Origin: Chloroflexi bacterium OLB13
Lineage (GTDB): Bacteria; Chloroflexota; Anaerolineae; Aggregatilineales; Phototrophicaceae
Direction: 5' to 3'
Length of the DNA: 53,575 bases
Assembly (NCBI GenBank): GCA_001567485.1
Contig: JZRA01000104.1
Coordinates: forward strand, 1-53,575
The stretch's first letter is position 1, and each line of letters opens with the position of its first letter. Made by a program: the position numbers and the translations under genes. Of the stretch, positions 17,996 through 25,993 are shown in pieces. The notes beneath the pieces were generated by a model. That model was given only the letters and a program-made list of their open reading frames with translations. It made no database searches and was not told the origin of the DNA.

Positions 17996-19510
17996 ATGAT
18001 GAGTCGCAAGATTTTCGGAATACCGCTGCCGTACATCCTCGGCGCACTGCTGGTAGGCCTGATCGTCACCGTCGTCTTGATCCTGACGGTTGGCGTTGGG
18101 CTGTACAACATGCTGGCGGATGGATCGTACAACACCCCCATCGCCTGCGAGCAGAGCGAGGGCTGTCGTGTGCTTCAGCCGATCCTCTTTACGGCGCTTT
18201 TCCTGTTCATCGTCGTGACGGGATTTGCTTACACGACACTGCTCGAACGCAAATTCATCGCGTGGTTCCAGCAGCGTGTCGGGCCGAACCGCGTTGGGCC
18301 GTCCGGCCTGCTTCAACCCGCCGCAGATGGCGTGAAGCTGATCTTCAAAGAAGACATCATGCCGGCGAAGGCGTACAAATTCGTCTATATCCTAGCGCCG
18401 ATGATTAAGGTCGTGCCGGTATTGATCGTCATGGCCGTGACGCCGCTTGGACCGCGCGTGACGATCCCGTGGTTCGACGGGCACTGGTACAACCTCCCCC
18501 TATATGTCGCCGACATCAACGTTGGAATCCTGTGGATCCTCGCCATCACCAGCATCGCCACGTATGGCGTCGCGCTGGCCGGATGGTCGAGCAACAACAA
18601 ATACGCGATGCTCGGCGCGCTGCGCGCTACCGCGCAGATGATTAGCTATGAGCTGGCCCTCGGCTTGGCGATGGTTGTCCCGGTCATGCTGGCCGGCACG
18701 ATGAGCATCATCGGAATCATCGAGGCGCAGTCCGGGTCGCCGCTCAACTGGTTCGTGTTCCAGAATCCGCTGGCGGCCGCGATCCTGATGATTGCGCTCC
18801 TCGCCGAGACCAACCGCGCGCCGTTCGACTTGCCGGAAGCCGAGCAGGAGTTGACCGCCGGTTACATGACCGAATACAGCGGCATGAAGTTCGCGCTGTT
18901 TATGATGGCCGAGTACCTCGGCATGATCGGGTCGAGCTTGATCGCCGCGTCATTGTTCTTTGGCGGCTATCACTTCTTCCTTGTCGAGAGCGCGCCGTTC
19001 CTCGGCCCCATCTTCATGATCGCCAAGGTGGTGCTGTTCCTGATCGGGTTCATTTGGGTTCGTGCCACGCTGCCGCGCATCCGCTACGATCGGTTGATGA
19101 GCTTCGGCTGGAAGGTTCTGCTGCCGCTGTCGCTGCTCAGCGTGGTGTGGACGGCCATCGCCGTTGTCATCGGGGATGTGTTCGGGCCGGTCGGCTATAC
19201 GATCGTCTCCGGCGCGTTGTTCGTCGTGTTGATCGGCGGCGCTTACTTCGCCTTCTTCCGCAAGCCGGAGGCCGATCCGGACGCCGCCGAAATCGAGTTC
19301 GACCCGGTGATCACCGGCGAACGGGGCGGCGCGGGTTGGGTGGCGCTGCAAGTGGTCGGCGGTATGCTCTCTGTACCGTTCGTGTTGTACAAGAACACGA
19401 TCTCGCTGTTGGACAAGTTGGCTACGCTGGCGCCCGAGGACAAGCCGCAAACGAACGCGATTGAACCCACTGCCTCGGGTGATTCGTCCGGGGCCGGCGG
19501 CGCTGACTAG
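17996..19510 (+). CDS. nuoH: NADH-quinone oxidoreductase subunit H, C-terminally extended
   Basis: Membrane subunit joining the two arms and closing the quinone tunnel. 504 residues from ATG 17996 after AGGAG; the usual length is about 330-350. Conserved signatures are LLERKFIAWFQQRVGPNRVG, LQPAADGVKLIFKED and ETNRAPFDLPEAEQELTAGY. The N-terminal helix is followed by an outside loop with two Cys (ACEQSEGC). After the last conserved helix there is an extra membrane segment (about 385-425), a charged linker, a hydrophobic stretch (GWVALQVVGGMLSVPFVLY) and a Ser/Gly-rich tail. The extension has no known role. Confidence 0.93.
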   Translation: MMSRKIFGIPLPYILGALLVGLIVTVVLILTVGVGLYNMLADGSYNTPIACEQSEGCRVLQPILFTALFLFIVVTGFAYTTLLERKFIAWFQQRVGPNRVGPSGLLQPAADGVKLIFKEDIMPAKAYKFVYILAPMIKVVPVLIVMAVTPLGPRVTIPWFDGHWYNLPLYVADINVGILWILAITSIATYGVALAGWSSNNKYAMLGALRATAQMISYELALGLAMVVPVMLAGTMSIIGIIEAQSGSPLNWFVFQNPLAAAILMIALLAETNRAPFDLPEAEQELTAGYMTEYSGMKFALFMMAEYLGMIGSSLIAASLFFGGYHFFLVESAPFLGPIFMIAKVVLFLIGFIWVRATLPRIRYDRLMSFGWKVLLPLSLLSVVWTAIAVVIGDVFGPVGYTIVSGALFVVLIGGAYFAFFRKPEADPDAAEIEFDPVITGERGGAGWVALQVVGGMLSVPFVLYKNTISLLDKLATLAPEDKPQTNAIEPTASGDSSGAGGAD

Positions 19511-19530
19511 AGTAAGGGAACCAGATAAAC

Positions 19531-20025
19531 ATGAATGTGATTCGCGGGTTCGCCACGACGTTCAAACATCTGCTCGAAGAGCCGACAACGCTGAACTACC
19601 CGGAGCAGGTGCGGCCGTTTCAAGAGCGTTTCAAGGGGCGTCATCATCTGCGGCGCTACGATAACGGCCTTGAGAAGTGCATCGGCTGTGCGTTGTGCGC
19701 GGCGGCCTGCCCGGCCGATGCGATTTGGGTCGAGGCGGCGGAGAACACCGACGAGGAGCGTTACAGCCCCGGCGAACGGTACGCCAAGACCTATGAGATC
19801 AACATGCTGCGCTGCATCTTCTGCGGATACTGCGAGGATGCCTGCCCGACTCAGGCCATCGAGCTGGGCCACGAGCACCGCATGAGCTTTACCGACCGTC
19901 GTGATGCGATCTATACCAAGCAGATGCTGATTGACCCGGTGCCGGAAGGTGGCCGTGAGACGCCGCAGGAGGTTGAACCCGGCGTGTTTACGCGTCCGAT
20001 CCCGGACATGGAGAATCCGCTCTAA
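19531..20025 (+). CDS. nuoI: NADH-quinone oxidoreductase subunit I
   Basis: Ferredoxin-like subunit holding clusters N6a and N6b, 164 residues. Two 8-iron-ferredoxin motifs are complete: CIGCALCAAACPADAI and CIFCGYCEDACPTQAI. The N-terminal region contains LNYPEQVRPFQERFKGRH, the family signature before the first cluster. The C-terminus continues about 40 residues beyond the second cluster. It ends 103 bases before nuoJ, the largest gap in the operon. Confidence 0.95.
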   Translation: MNVIRGFATTFKHLLEEPTTLNYPEQVRPFQERFKGRHHLRRYDNGLEKCIGCALCAAACPADAIWVEAAENTDEERYSPGERYAKTYEINMLRCIFCGYCEDACPTQAIELGHEHRMSFTDRRDAIYTKQMLIDPVPEGGRETPQEVEPGVFTRPIPDMENPL

Positions 20026-20050
20026 AGCGTCGATTTGAGCGACAGAAGCA

Positions 20051-20076
20051 GCGCCGGAGCATTGGAACTCTGGCGC
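20051..20076 (+). other. Hairpin between nuoI and nuoJ
   Basis: GCGCCGGAG (20051-20059) pairs with CTCTGGCGC (20068-20076), with one G-U pair and an 8-base loop. There is no U-tract, so a full terminator is unlikely. It could act as an RNA-processing or partial termination site inside the long operon. Confidence 0.4.
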
Positions 20077-20128
20077 TCCTTGTGTTAAACTGCACAAGCC
20101 GCTGAGGCCCGCGCAAGGAAGAACTGGC

Positions 20129-21499
20129 ATGATTGAAGTCTACCTGTTTGGCGCTGTTGGTGTTTTGCTCATCACCACCGCCGCGTTGATGCTCCTAAGC
20201 GAGAACGCTGTCCACAGCGCCTTGTTTTTGATTGTCAACTTTATCGGCGTTGCGCTGCTGTTTCTGATGCTCGAAGCGCCGTTCCTTGCGCTCGTCCAGA
20301 TCGCGGTCTACGCTGGCGCCATCATGGTGCTGTTTGTATTCGTCATCATGCTGCTCGGCGCTGAGAAAGCGCGCGGCGGCGCATCGACCCGAAGGTTTCC
20401 ATGGTTGGCCCCCCTTGCAATGGGGCTGACTGTTTTCTTCATCATCGCCGTTGGCTGGGCGATGACGCAGGGCCAGATCGATACTTTGCAGACGCCGCCG
20501 GGTAAGGGCGTTGTACGCATCATTCATGCTGCCCCTGAGGACGCCGTTGGGGTAGCGCAAGCCCCGGCCGCCGACGAAACCCCGGCTGAAGGGACGAACA
20601 CCAGCGCCGTGCCGACCCGTCCGGAGATCGTCTTGCCGCCCGCAGACCGCGTATTTGTGCTGTCTGTCGATGGCGACGTTGTTAGCGAGGCGTTCGGATT
20701 TGGCGACTCCACCGCGTTCATGGAGCTTGAACCCGGATCGCATACCATCAGCCTCGCGACGGCGGACGGCCAAGACGTGCTTTCCACGGAGCTTGCGGTC
20801 GAACCCGACGCCGTGCTGAATGTGGTCGTCGCTGGCGAGACGGCGCTGGACATCATCACGACGCCGCAAACGACCGACACCGGCCTGACGATCATCAATG
20901 CGTATCCTTCGTCGAGCAGCCTAGCGATTGGCGACCTGCAGAACGCGCTGTTTGACGACAGCCGCGTCATTAATCTCGTTGTCGCGGAACTCGGCTATGG
21001 GGAGGCAGCGGAAGGGCTGGATTATCCGCCGGGCTTCGCCAACTGGATCATCTTCGAAGCCGGACGCGTGGACGCCGTACAGCAAGGCAACACCACGCCG
21101 ATCCTGCTGCGTTTCTCAAGCGTAGCTGCGCCGGCAGTGGGCGCCGATGCCGTGTACGTGTTGTCGCCTGACCGCCGGCCCGATGGCAGCTTGCGCCCGA
21201 TTGTGACTTCGCTTGACCTCTACGCCGCAACACCGTTTGGCTCGCCGAATGCGTTGGGCGAGCGGCTGTTCGCCGGGTACTTGCTGCCGTTCCAATTGGT
21301 TGCGATGCTGCTTCTGGCGGCGATGGTCGGCGTGATTGTGATTACGTACCGCGGCGAACACGTTCCGAAGCCGTCGCGCACACTGCGCCGTAAGGTGAGC
21401 CGTCCGCTCACCAGCGTGATTGCGAATCAGACTGGGGCCGAACTGACCAGCGGCGCCCCACAGCTTCCGGAACGTTCGGAGACTCCGGCTGGCGATTAG
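20129..21499 (+). CDS. nuoJ: NADH-quinone oxidoreductase subunit J with a large extracytoplasmic DUF4397-like insertion
   Basis: 456 residues, against a usual 160-200. The first four helices are normal, including LVQIAVYAGAIMVLFVFVIML (third helix, about 55-75), and the fifth is LPFQLVAMLLLAAMVGVIVI (about 386-405), preceded by the expected LGERLFAGYLLPF. Between helices four and five, about residues 120-370 are extra. The first half reads VVRIIHAAPED, VFVLSVDGDVV, AFGFGDSTAFMELEPGSHT and LAVEPDAVLNVVVAG, a DUF4397-like pattern. The second half (about 252-346) is a looser beta-rich segment. Arg/Lys in the third-to-fourth loop and after the last helix place those sides inside, so the insert faces outside. 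The reading frame is intact on both sides. Confidence 0.92.
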   Translation: MIEVYLFGAVGVLLITTAALMLLSENAVHSALFLIVNFIGVALLFLMLEAPFLALVQIAVYAGAIMVLFVFVIMLLGAEKARGGASTRRFPWLAPLAMGLTVFFIIAVGWAMTQGQIDTLQTPPGKGVVRIIHAAPEDAVGVAQAPAADETPAEGTNTSAVPTRPEIVLPPADRVFVLSVDGDVVSEAFGFGDSTAFMELEPGSHTISLATADGQDVLSTELAVEPDAVLNVVVAGETALDIITTPQTTDTGLTIINAYPSSSSLAIGDLQNALFDDSRVINLVVAELGYGEAAEGLDYPPGFANWIIFEAGRVDAVQQGNTTPILLRFSSVAAPAVGADAVYVLSPDRRPDGSLRPIVTSLDLYAATPFGSPNALGERLFAGYLLPFQLVAMLLLAAMVGVIVITYRGEHVPKPSRTLRRKVSRPLTSVIANQTGAELTSGAPQLPERSETPAGD

Positions 21500-21529
21500 C
21501 CGGGCCGCTGCAACGGGGGGATGGACGAG

Positions 21530-21832
21530 ATGGTACCAACTGAAGCATATATCATTCTGAGCATGGTTCTGTTCGCGATGGGCGCGATGGGCGTGCTGCT
21601 GCGGCGCAACGCGATTGTCGTGTTCATGTCAGTCGAGTTGATGCTCAACAGCGCCAACATCGCGTTGGTGGCGTTCAGCCGCCACTGGAATCAGGCCGAC
21701 GGTCACCTGTTCACGTTCTTTGTGATCACCGTCGCCGCCGCCGAAGTCGCGGTTGGCCTTGCGCTGATCGTAGCGATTTTCCGCACCAAGCAGAGCATCA
21801 ATATCGATGAACTGCACCTGATGGAAGGTTAA
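21530..21832 (+). CDS. nuoK: NADH-quinone oxidoreductase subunit K
   Basis: Small three-helix membrane subunit, 100 residues from ATG 21530, placed about 9 bases after GGGGGG. An in-frame ATG at 21521 would add MDE and is the alternative. The two membrane Glu of the proton path are present in [14 protein letters not shown] and [11 protein letters not shown]. It lies 7 bases before nuoL. Confidence 0.94.
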   Translation: MVPTEAYIILSMVLFAMGAMGVLLRRNAIVVFMSVELMLNSANIALVAFSRHWNQADGHLFTFFVITVAAAEVAVGLALIVAIFRTKQSINIDELHLMEG

Positions 21833-21839
21833 GCCGGAT

Positions 21840-24395
21840 ATGCAGAGTCTCGCGCTCATCGCGCCGCTGATTATCCTCCTACCGTCGCTCGGCACGATCA
21901 TCAACTTCTTCTGGGGGCCGAAGCTCAACGAACGGTTCTCGTCGCTGATCGGCATCACAGCCTCGGCGAGTACGTTCGTGGTATGGCTGGTGCTGTTCTC
22001 GTACTTGAACGGCAACTACTACCAGCCGGCGATTGTCGACCTGCCTATTCTCGACGGCTGGATCCGCATCCCGTCGGTCGGCCTTGAGATCCCGTGGCAG
22101 CAGCGAATCGATACGCTGAGCGTGACGATGATGGGCTTCGTGACGTTCGTCGGCACGCTGATCCATATCTACGCCAGCGGCTACATGCACGGCGACCCCC
22201 GCTATGCACGGTTCTTCGCGTATCTGAATATGTTCCTCGCCTTCATGCTCATCCTCGTGTCGGGCAACAACCTGCTGATGCTGTTTGTCGGCTGGGAAGG
22301 CGTGGGGTTGTGCTCTTACCTGCTCGTCGGTTTCTGGTTCGACAAGAAGCACGGCGTCGGCCTCAAGAACTCGAACGCCGCGCGTAAGGCATTCGTCGCC
22401 AACCGCATCGGCGATTTCGGCATGTTGATGGCGATCTTCCTCGCCTTCTGGACGTTCGGCACGCTCGACCTTTACAAGCCGACCGAGGTCACCAACCCGC
22501 ACATGATGGAAGCGCTCGCGTCGGGCGGCGGCCACGGGGAAGAAGGCGCAGCGCCCGCCAACGGTGCTGCTGAAGAAGGCGGCCACGGCGAGGAAGCTCC
22601 GGCGGGCGAAGAGGGCGCGGGCGATCACACTGGATCGGCTGCGCAGCTGGTGTCGCTCGCTTCCGATCTCCCAATCGATCAGGAAGGCGATCACGGCGAA
22701 GCGGCCGCCGAGGATCATGGCGAGAGTGCGAGCGAAGGCCACGCGGGGCCGGTTATCGCATACACCGACAACACGCATCTGACCTTCAGCCAACTGGGCA
22801 TCTTCGCGCAGGCGGAAAGGCTCGCCCAGTTGGGCGAGGGCGAGACTCTCGAACGTGGGGACGGGACGACCGCCGGCCGGATGATCAACTTCGGCGCGTT
22901 CGAGCTGGACATCGACACCGTTATCACGCTCATTACGCTGTTTATGCTGCTCGGCGCGACAGGCAAGAGCGCGCAAATCCCGCTGTTCGTCTGGCTGCCT
23001 GATGCGATGGCCGGCCCTACGCCGGTCTCTGCGCTGATCCATGCGGCCACGATGGTGACGGCCGGTGTCTATATGATGGTGCGCGCGAACTCGCTGTTCC
23101 ACCTCGCCGAGTTCTCGTCGCTGGTTGTGACGATCATCGGCGTGCTGACGGCGCTGTCGGCCGGATACGTCGCGATGGGCCAGTTCGACATTAAGAAGGT
23201 GCTGGCGTATTCGACGGTCTCGCAGCTGGGCTTCATGGTAGCGGCGGTCGGTGTTGGCGCGTACGGTGCGGCGATGTTCCACATGATCACGCACGCGTTC
23301 TTCAAGGCGCTCCTGTTCCTCGGCAGCGGTTCGGTGATCCACGGCGTCGAGCACGGGCATCACCACGCGCATGAACATAAACACGACGATCACGGGCATG
23401 ACGAGCATCACGCAGAGACGTTCGATCCGCAGGATATGCGCAACATGGGGGGGCTGCGGCGAAAGATGCCGATCACCTATGCGACGTATTTGATCGGAAC
23501 GCTTGCTCTCGCAGGGTTGTACCCGTTCGCGGGCTTCTGGAGCAAGGATGAGATCCTTGCCGACAGCTGGGTCGCCGCCATTCAGGACGGCAAGTTCGCC
23601 GGCTTCGTTGCGCTTGGATTGTTTGTCGCGGCCGCGCTCACGGCGTTCTATATGTGGCGTCAGATCGAGATGGTCTTCCACGGCAGCCCCCGCACCGAGG
23701 CAGCTGAGCAGGCCAGTGAAAGCGTGTGGTCAATGACCGTGCCGCTGGTTATCCTCGCGGTGCTCAGCCTGCTGGGCGGGTTCTTGAACATCCCGTCAGG
23801 GATCGGGCTTTTCAGTTTCGGCTTGCAAGGCGTCTTTGGCGAGCACACGCTGTCGACGTGGCTGGAGTACAGCGTGGTACATCTGCACGTTGGCGCGTTC
23901 CAGCCGTTGATTGCGATTGTCTCGCTCGTGCTGGCGGTCGCCGCGATCATCCTCGCCAACCGTATTTACGGCTCGAACAAGGCGATCAACAGCGAGGGCC
24001 TCGATCCGCTGGAGGCCAACCCGGCCTCGCGGCCGATCTTCGCGCTGTCGAATGCGCGCTTGTACTGGGATGAGATCTATGGCCGGCTGTTCATCACGCC
24101 GTTCAACCGGACTGCTGCGTTCTTGGCGAACGTGGTCGACATGGCGTTCCTTCACGACTACTTCCACGACTCGGTGATCACGAAGGGCTTCAACGGGATC
24201 GGCCGGTTGCTCAGCCACCCGATTGACCTTGGCATCATCGACGGCGCGGTCAACGGGATCGGACGTCTTACGCGCTGGATCAGCGGCGGGTTACGCCGTA
24301 CGCAGGCCGGATATGTGCGCGTTTATGCGGTGGCGCTGTTGATCGGCGTCGTCGCGGTGATTGTATTCATGCTGCTGCCAGTGCTTCAGGGCTAA
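21840..24395 (+). CDS. nuoL: NADH-quinone oxidoreductase subunit L with acidic and His-rich loop insertions
   Basis: Distal antiporter-like subunit with the long lateral helix, 851 residues against a usual 610-650. Core motifs are FVGWEGVGLCSYLLVGFW, ANRIGDFGMLM, GATGKSAQIPLFVWLPDAM, AGPTPVSALIHAATMVTAGVY and FFKALLFLGSGSVIH. Two low-complexity insertions stand out. Residues about 222-310 (22503-22770) are rich in Gly, Glu, Ala and His (repeated GGHGEE-like units) and lie in the loop before the conserved GATGKSAQ helix. Residues about 501-524 (23340-23411) hold 12 His in 24 positions, with Asp and Glu, just before QDMRNMGGL. The C-terminal part from about 700 has the lateral helix and an extra hydrophobic end. 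Confidence 0.94.
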   Translation: MQSLALIAPLIILLPSLGTIINFFWGPKLNERFSSLIGITASASTFVVWLVLFSYLNGNYYQPAIVDLPILDGWIRIPSVGLEIPWQQRIDTLSVTMMGFVTFVGTLIHIYASGYMHGDPRYARFFAYLNMFLAFMLILVSGNNLLMLFVGWEGVGLCSYLLVGFWFDKKHGVGLKNSNAARKAFVANRIGDFGMLMAIFLAFWTFGTLDLYKPTEVTNPHMMEALASGGGHGEEGAAPANGAAEEGGHGEEAPAGEEGAGDHTGSAAQLVSLASDLPIDQEGDHGEAAAEDHGESASEGHAGPVIAYTDNTHLTFSQLGIFAQAERLAQLGEGETLERGDGTTAGRMINFGAFELDIDTVITLITLFMLLGATGKSAQIPLFVWLPDAMAGPTPVSALIHAATMVTAGVYMMVRANSLFHLAEFSSLVVTIIGVLTALSAGYVAMGQFDIKKVLAYSTVSQLGFMVAAVGVGAYGAAMFHMITHAFFKALLFLGSGSVIHGVEHGHHHAHEHKHDDHGHDEHHAETFDPQDMRNMGGLRRKMPITYATYLIGTLALAGLYPFAGFWSKDEILADSWVAAIQDGKFAGFVALGLFVAAALTAFYMWRQIEMVFHGSPRTEAAEQASESVWSMTVPLVILAVLSLLGGFLNIPSGIGLFSFGLQGVFGEHTLSTWLEYSVVHLHVGAFQPLIAIVSLVLAVAAIILANRIYGSNKAINSEGLDPLEANPASRPIFALSNARLYWDEIYGRLFITPFNRTAAFLANVVDMAFLHDYFHDSVITKGFNGIGRLLSHPIDLGIIDGAVNGIGRLTRWISGGLRRTQAGYVRVYAVALLIGVVAVIVFMLLPVLQG

Positions 24396-24408
24396 GTGAG
24401 GGGTTCCA

Positions 24409-25983
24409 ATGGATGTGTCTGGGCTTTCGCTCGTAACGGTGGTGCTGTTCCTCCCCTTGGTAGGGTTCGGCATCCTGCTCTTCATGAACGAGTCGACGCA
24501 GCGCCAAGCGATCAAGTGGACGGCGTTCGGCTTTACGATTGCCACCCTCCTTGGTGCTGTCCTGCTGTGGTCGCAGTTTGATCCGTCAAACCCCGGCCTT
24601 CAGTTCGTTCAGCGGAACGACTGGCTGCCGACGTTCGGTGTCAGCTACTACGTCGGCATCGACGGCATCAGCCTGATCCTTGTGCTGCTGACGGTGTTCA
24701 TCATGCCGCTGTCGGTTCTGGCGAGCCACGTCAGCCACATTTTCGAGGAACGCGGCCGCGAGAAGCTGTACTACATGTTCATGCTGATGCTCGAATGGTC
24801 GATGATCGGCGTGTTCGTCATTCAGGACTTGATCGTCTTCTACGTGTTCTGGGAAGTCACGCTGGTGCCGATGTACTTCTTGATCGGCATCTGGGGCGGT
24901 GAGAACCGCGTCTATGCGGCGCTGAAGTTCTTCCTGTACACGATGGCCGGCTCTATCCTGATGCTGCTGGCGATCCTGTACGTTGGAAGTCAGGCCGGCA
25001 CGTTCGCGCTGCCAGAGATTACCGCTGCCGTTCAGTCCGGTGACCTCGTCTTCCCGTTCGGCGGCTTGCTCAGCCCACAGTCGTTCCTGTTCCTTGGTTT
25101 CTTCATCGCCTTTGCGATCAAAGTCCCGGTCTGGCCGCTTCACTCGTGGCTGCCGGATGCGCACGTACAAGCGCCTACAGCTGGCTCGGTCATTCTGGCC
25201 GGCGTGCTGCTGAAGATGGGAACCTACGGGTTCGTCCGCTTCTGCCTTCCGATGTTCCCCGAAGCGTCCGTCGGATGGGCGCCAGTTGTTGCGACGCTCG
25301 GCGTTATCGGGATCATTTACGGCGCGTGGGTGAGCTATGCGCAGACCGACTTCAAGAAGCTGGTCGCGTATTCTTCGGTGAGCCATCTGGGCTTCGTCGT
25401 GGTCGGCATCTTCGCACTCAACGCGCAGGGCCTACAGGGCGCAACGATCCAAATGGTCAACCACGGTATCAGCACAGGCGGCTTGTTCTTGATGGTCGGT
25501 ATGCTGTATGAGCGCCGCCATACCAAAGCGCTGGACGCGTTCGGCGGCATCTGGAAGGCGCTGCCGCTGTTCGGCGCAATCAGCCTCGTGATTACCCTAA
25601 GCTCCATGGGGCTGCCCGGCTTGAACGGTTTTGTCGGTGAGTTCGTAATTCTGCTGGGCACGCTCGGAAGCTCGACGCTCGGCTTTGGGTTCGCCTTGTT
25701 CGCCACGCTCGGCGTGATCTTGGCCGCAGTCTACCTGCTCTATATGTTCCAGAAGATCTACCTCGGCGAGCTGGACAAGGAAGAGAACAAGAACCTACCG
25801 CCGCTGGCATGGCAGGAGATCGCGGTGCTCGTCCCGGTGCTGGTGCTGATCTTCTGGATCGGCGTTCAGCCGGCGGTCTGGTTCAACATGCTCGACGCCT
25901 CGACCAGTACTGTGGTGGCCGCGGTCAACCCGTTCCTGCAGCAGGTAGCGCACATCGTGCCTGCTGTCGCAATGCTTCCGTAA
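24409..25983 (+). CDS. nuoM: NADH-quinone oxidoreductase subunit M
   Basis: Antiporter-like proton-pumping subunit, 524 residues, of normal length. Motifs are YYVGIDGISLILVLLTVF, the proton-path Glu in VFYVFWEVTLVPMYFLIGIWGG, and KVPVWPLHSWLPDAHVQAPTAGSVILAG with the conserved Lys and membrane His, then KKLVAYSSVSHLGFVVVG. The start ATG lies 13 bases after the nuoL stop behind GTGAGGGG. Confidence 0.95.
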   Translation: MDVSGLSLVTVVLFLPLVGFGILLFMNESTQRQAIKWTAFGFTIATLLGAVLLWSQFDPSNPGLQFVQRNDWLPTFGVSYYVGIDGISLILVLLTVFIMPLSVLASHVSHIFEERGREKLYYMFMLMLEWSMIGVFVIQDLIVFYVFWEVTLVPMYFLIGIWGGENRVYAALKFFLYTMAGSILMLLAILYVGSQAGTFALPEITAAVQSGDLVFPFGGLLSPQSFLFLGFFIAFAIKVPVWPLHSWLPDAHVQAPTAGSVILAGVLLKMGTYGFVRFCLPMFPEASVGWAPVVATLGVIGIIYGAWVSYAQTDFKKLVAYSSVSHLGFVVVGIFALNAQGLQGATIQMVNHGISTGGLFLMVGMLYERRHTKALDAFGGIWKALPLFGAISLVITLSSMGLPGLNGFVGEFVILLGTLGSSTLGFGFALFATLGVILAAVYLLYMFQKIYLGELDKEENKNLPPLAWQEIAVLVPVLVLIFWIGVQPAVWFNMLDASTSTVVAAVNPFLQQVAHIVPAVAMLP

Positions 25984-25993
25984 GGGGAGAAGC

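Noticed and set aside
20051..20076. Full terminator between nuoI and nuoJ
   Set aside because: No T-tract follows the stem, and nuoJ-N would be cut off from the only strong promoter.
21879..23681. A 600-codon open frame on the minus strand opposite nuoL
   Set aside because: It is a shadow of nuoL, with the same Arg/His-rich antisense composition and no motif.
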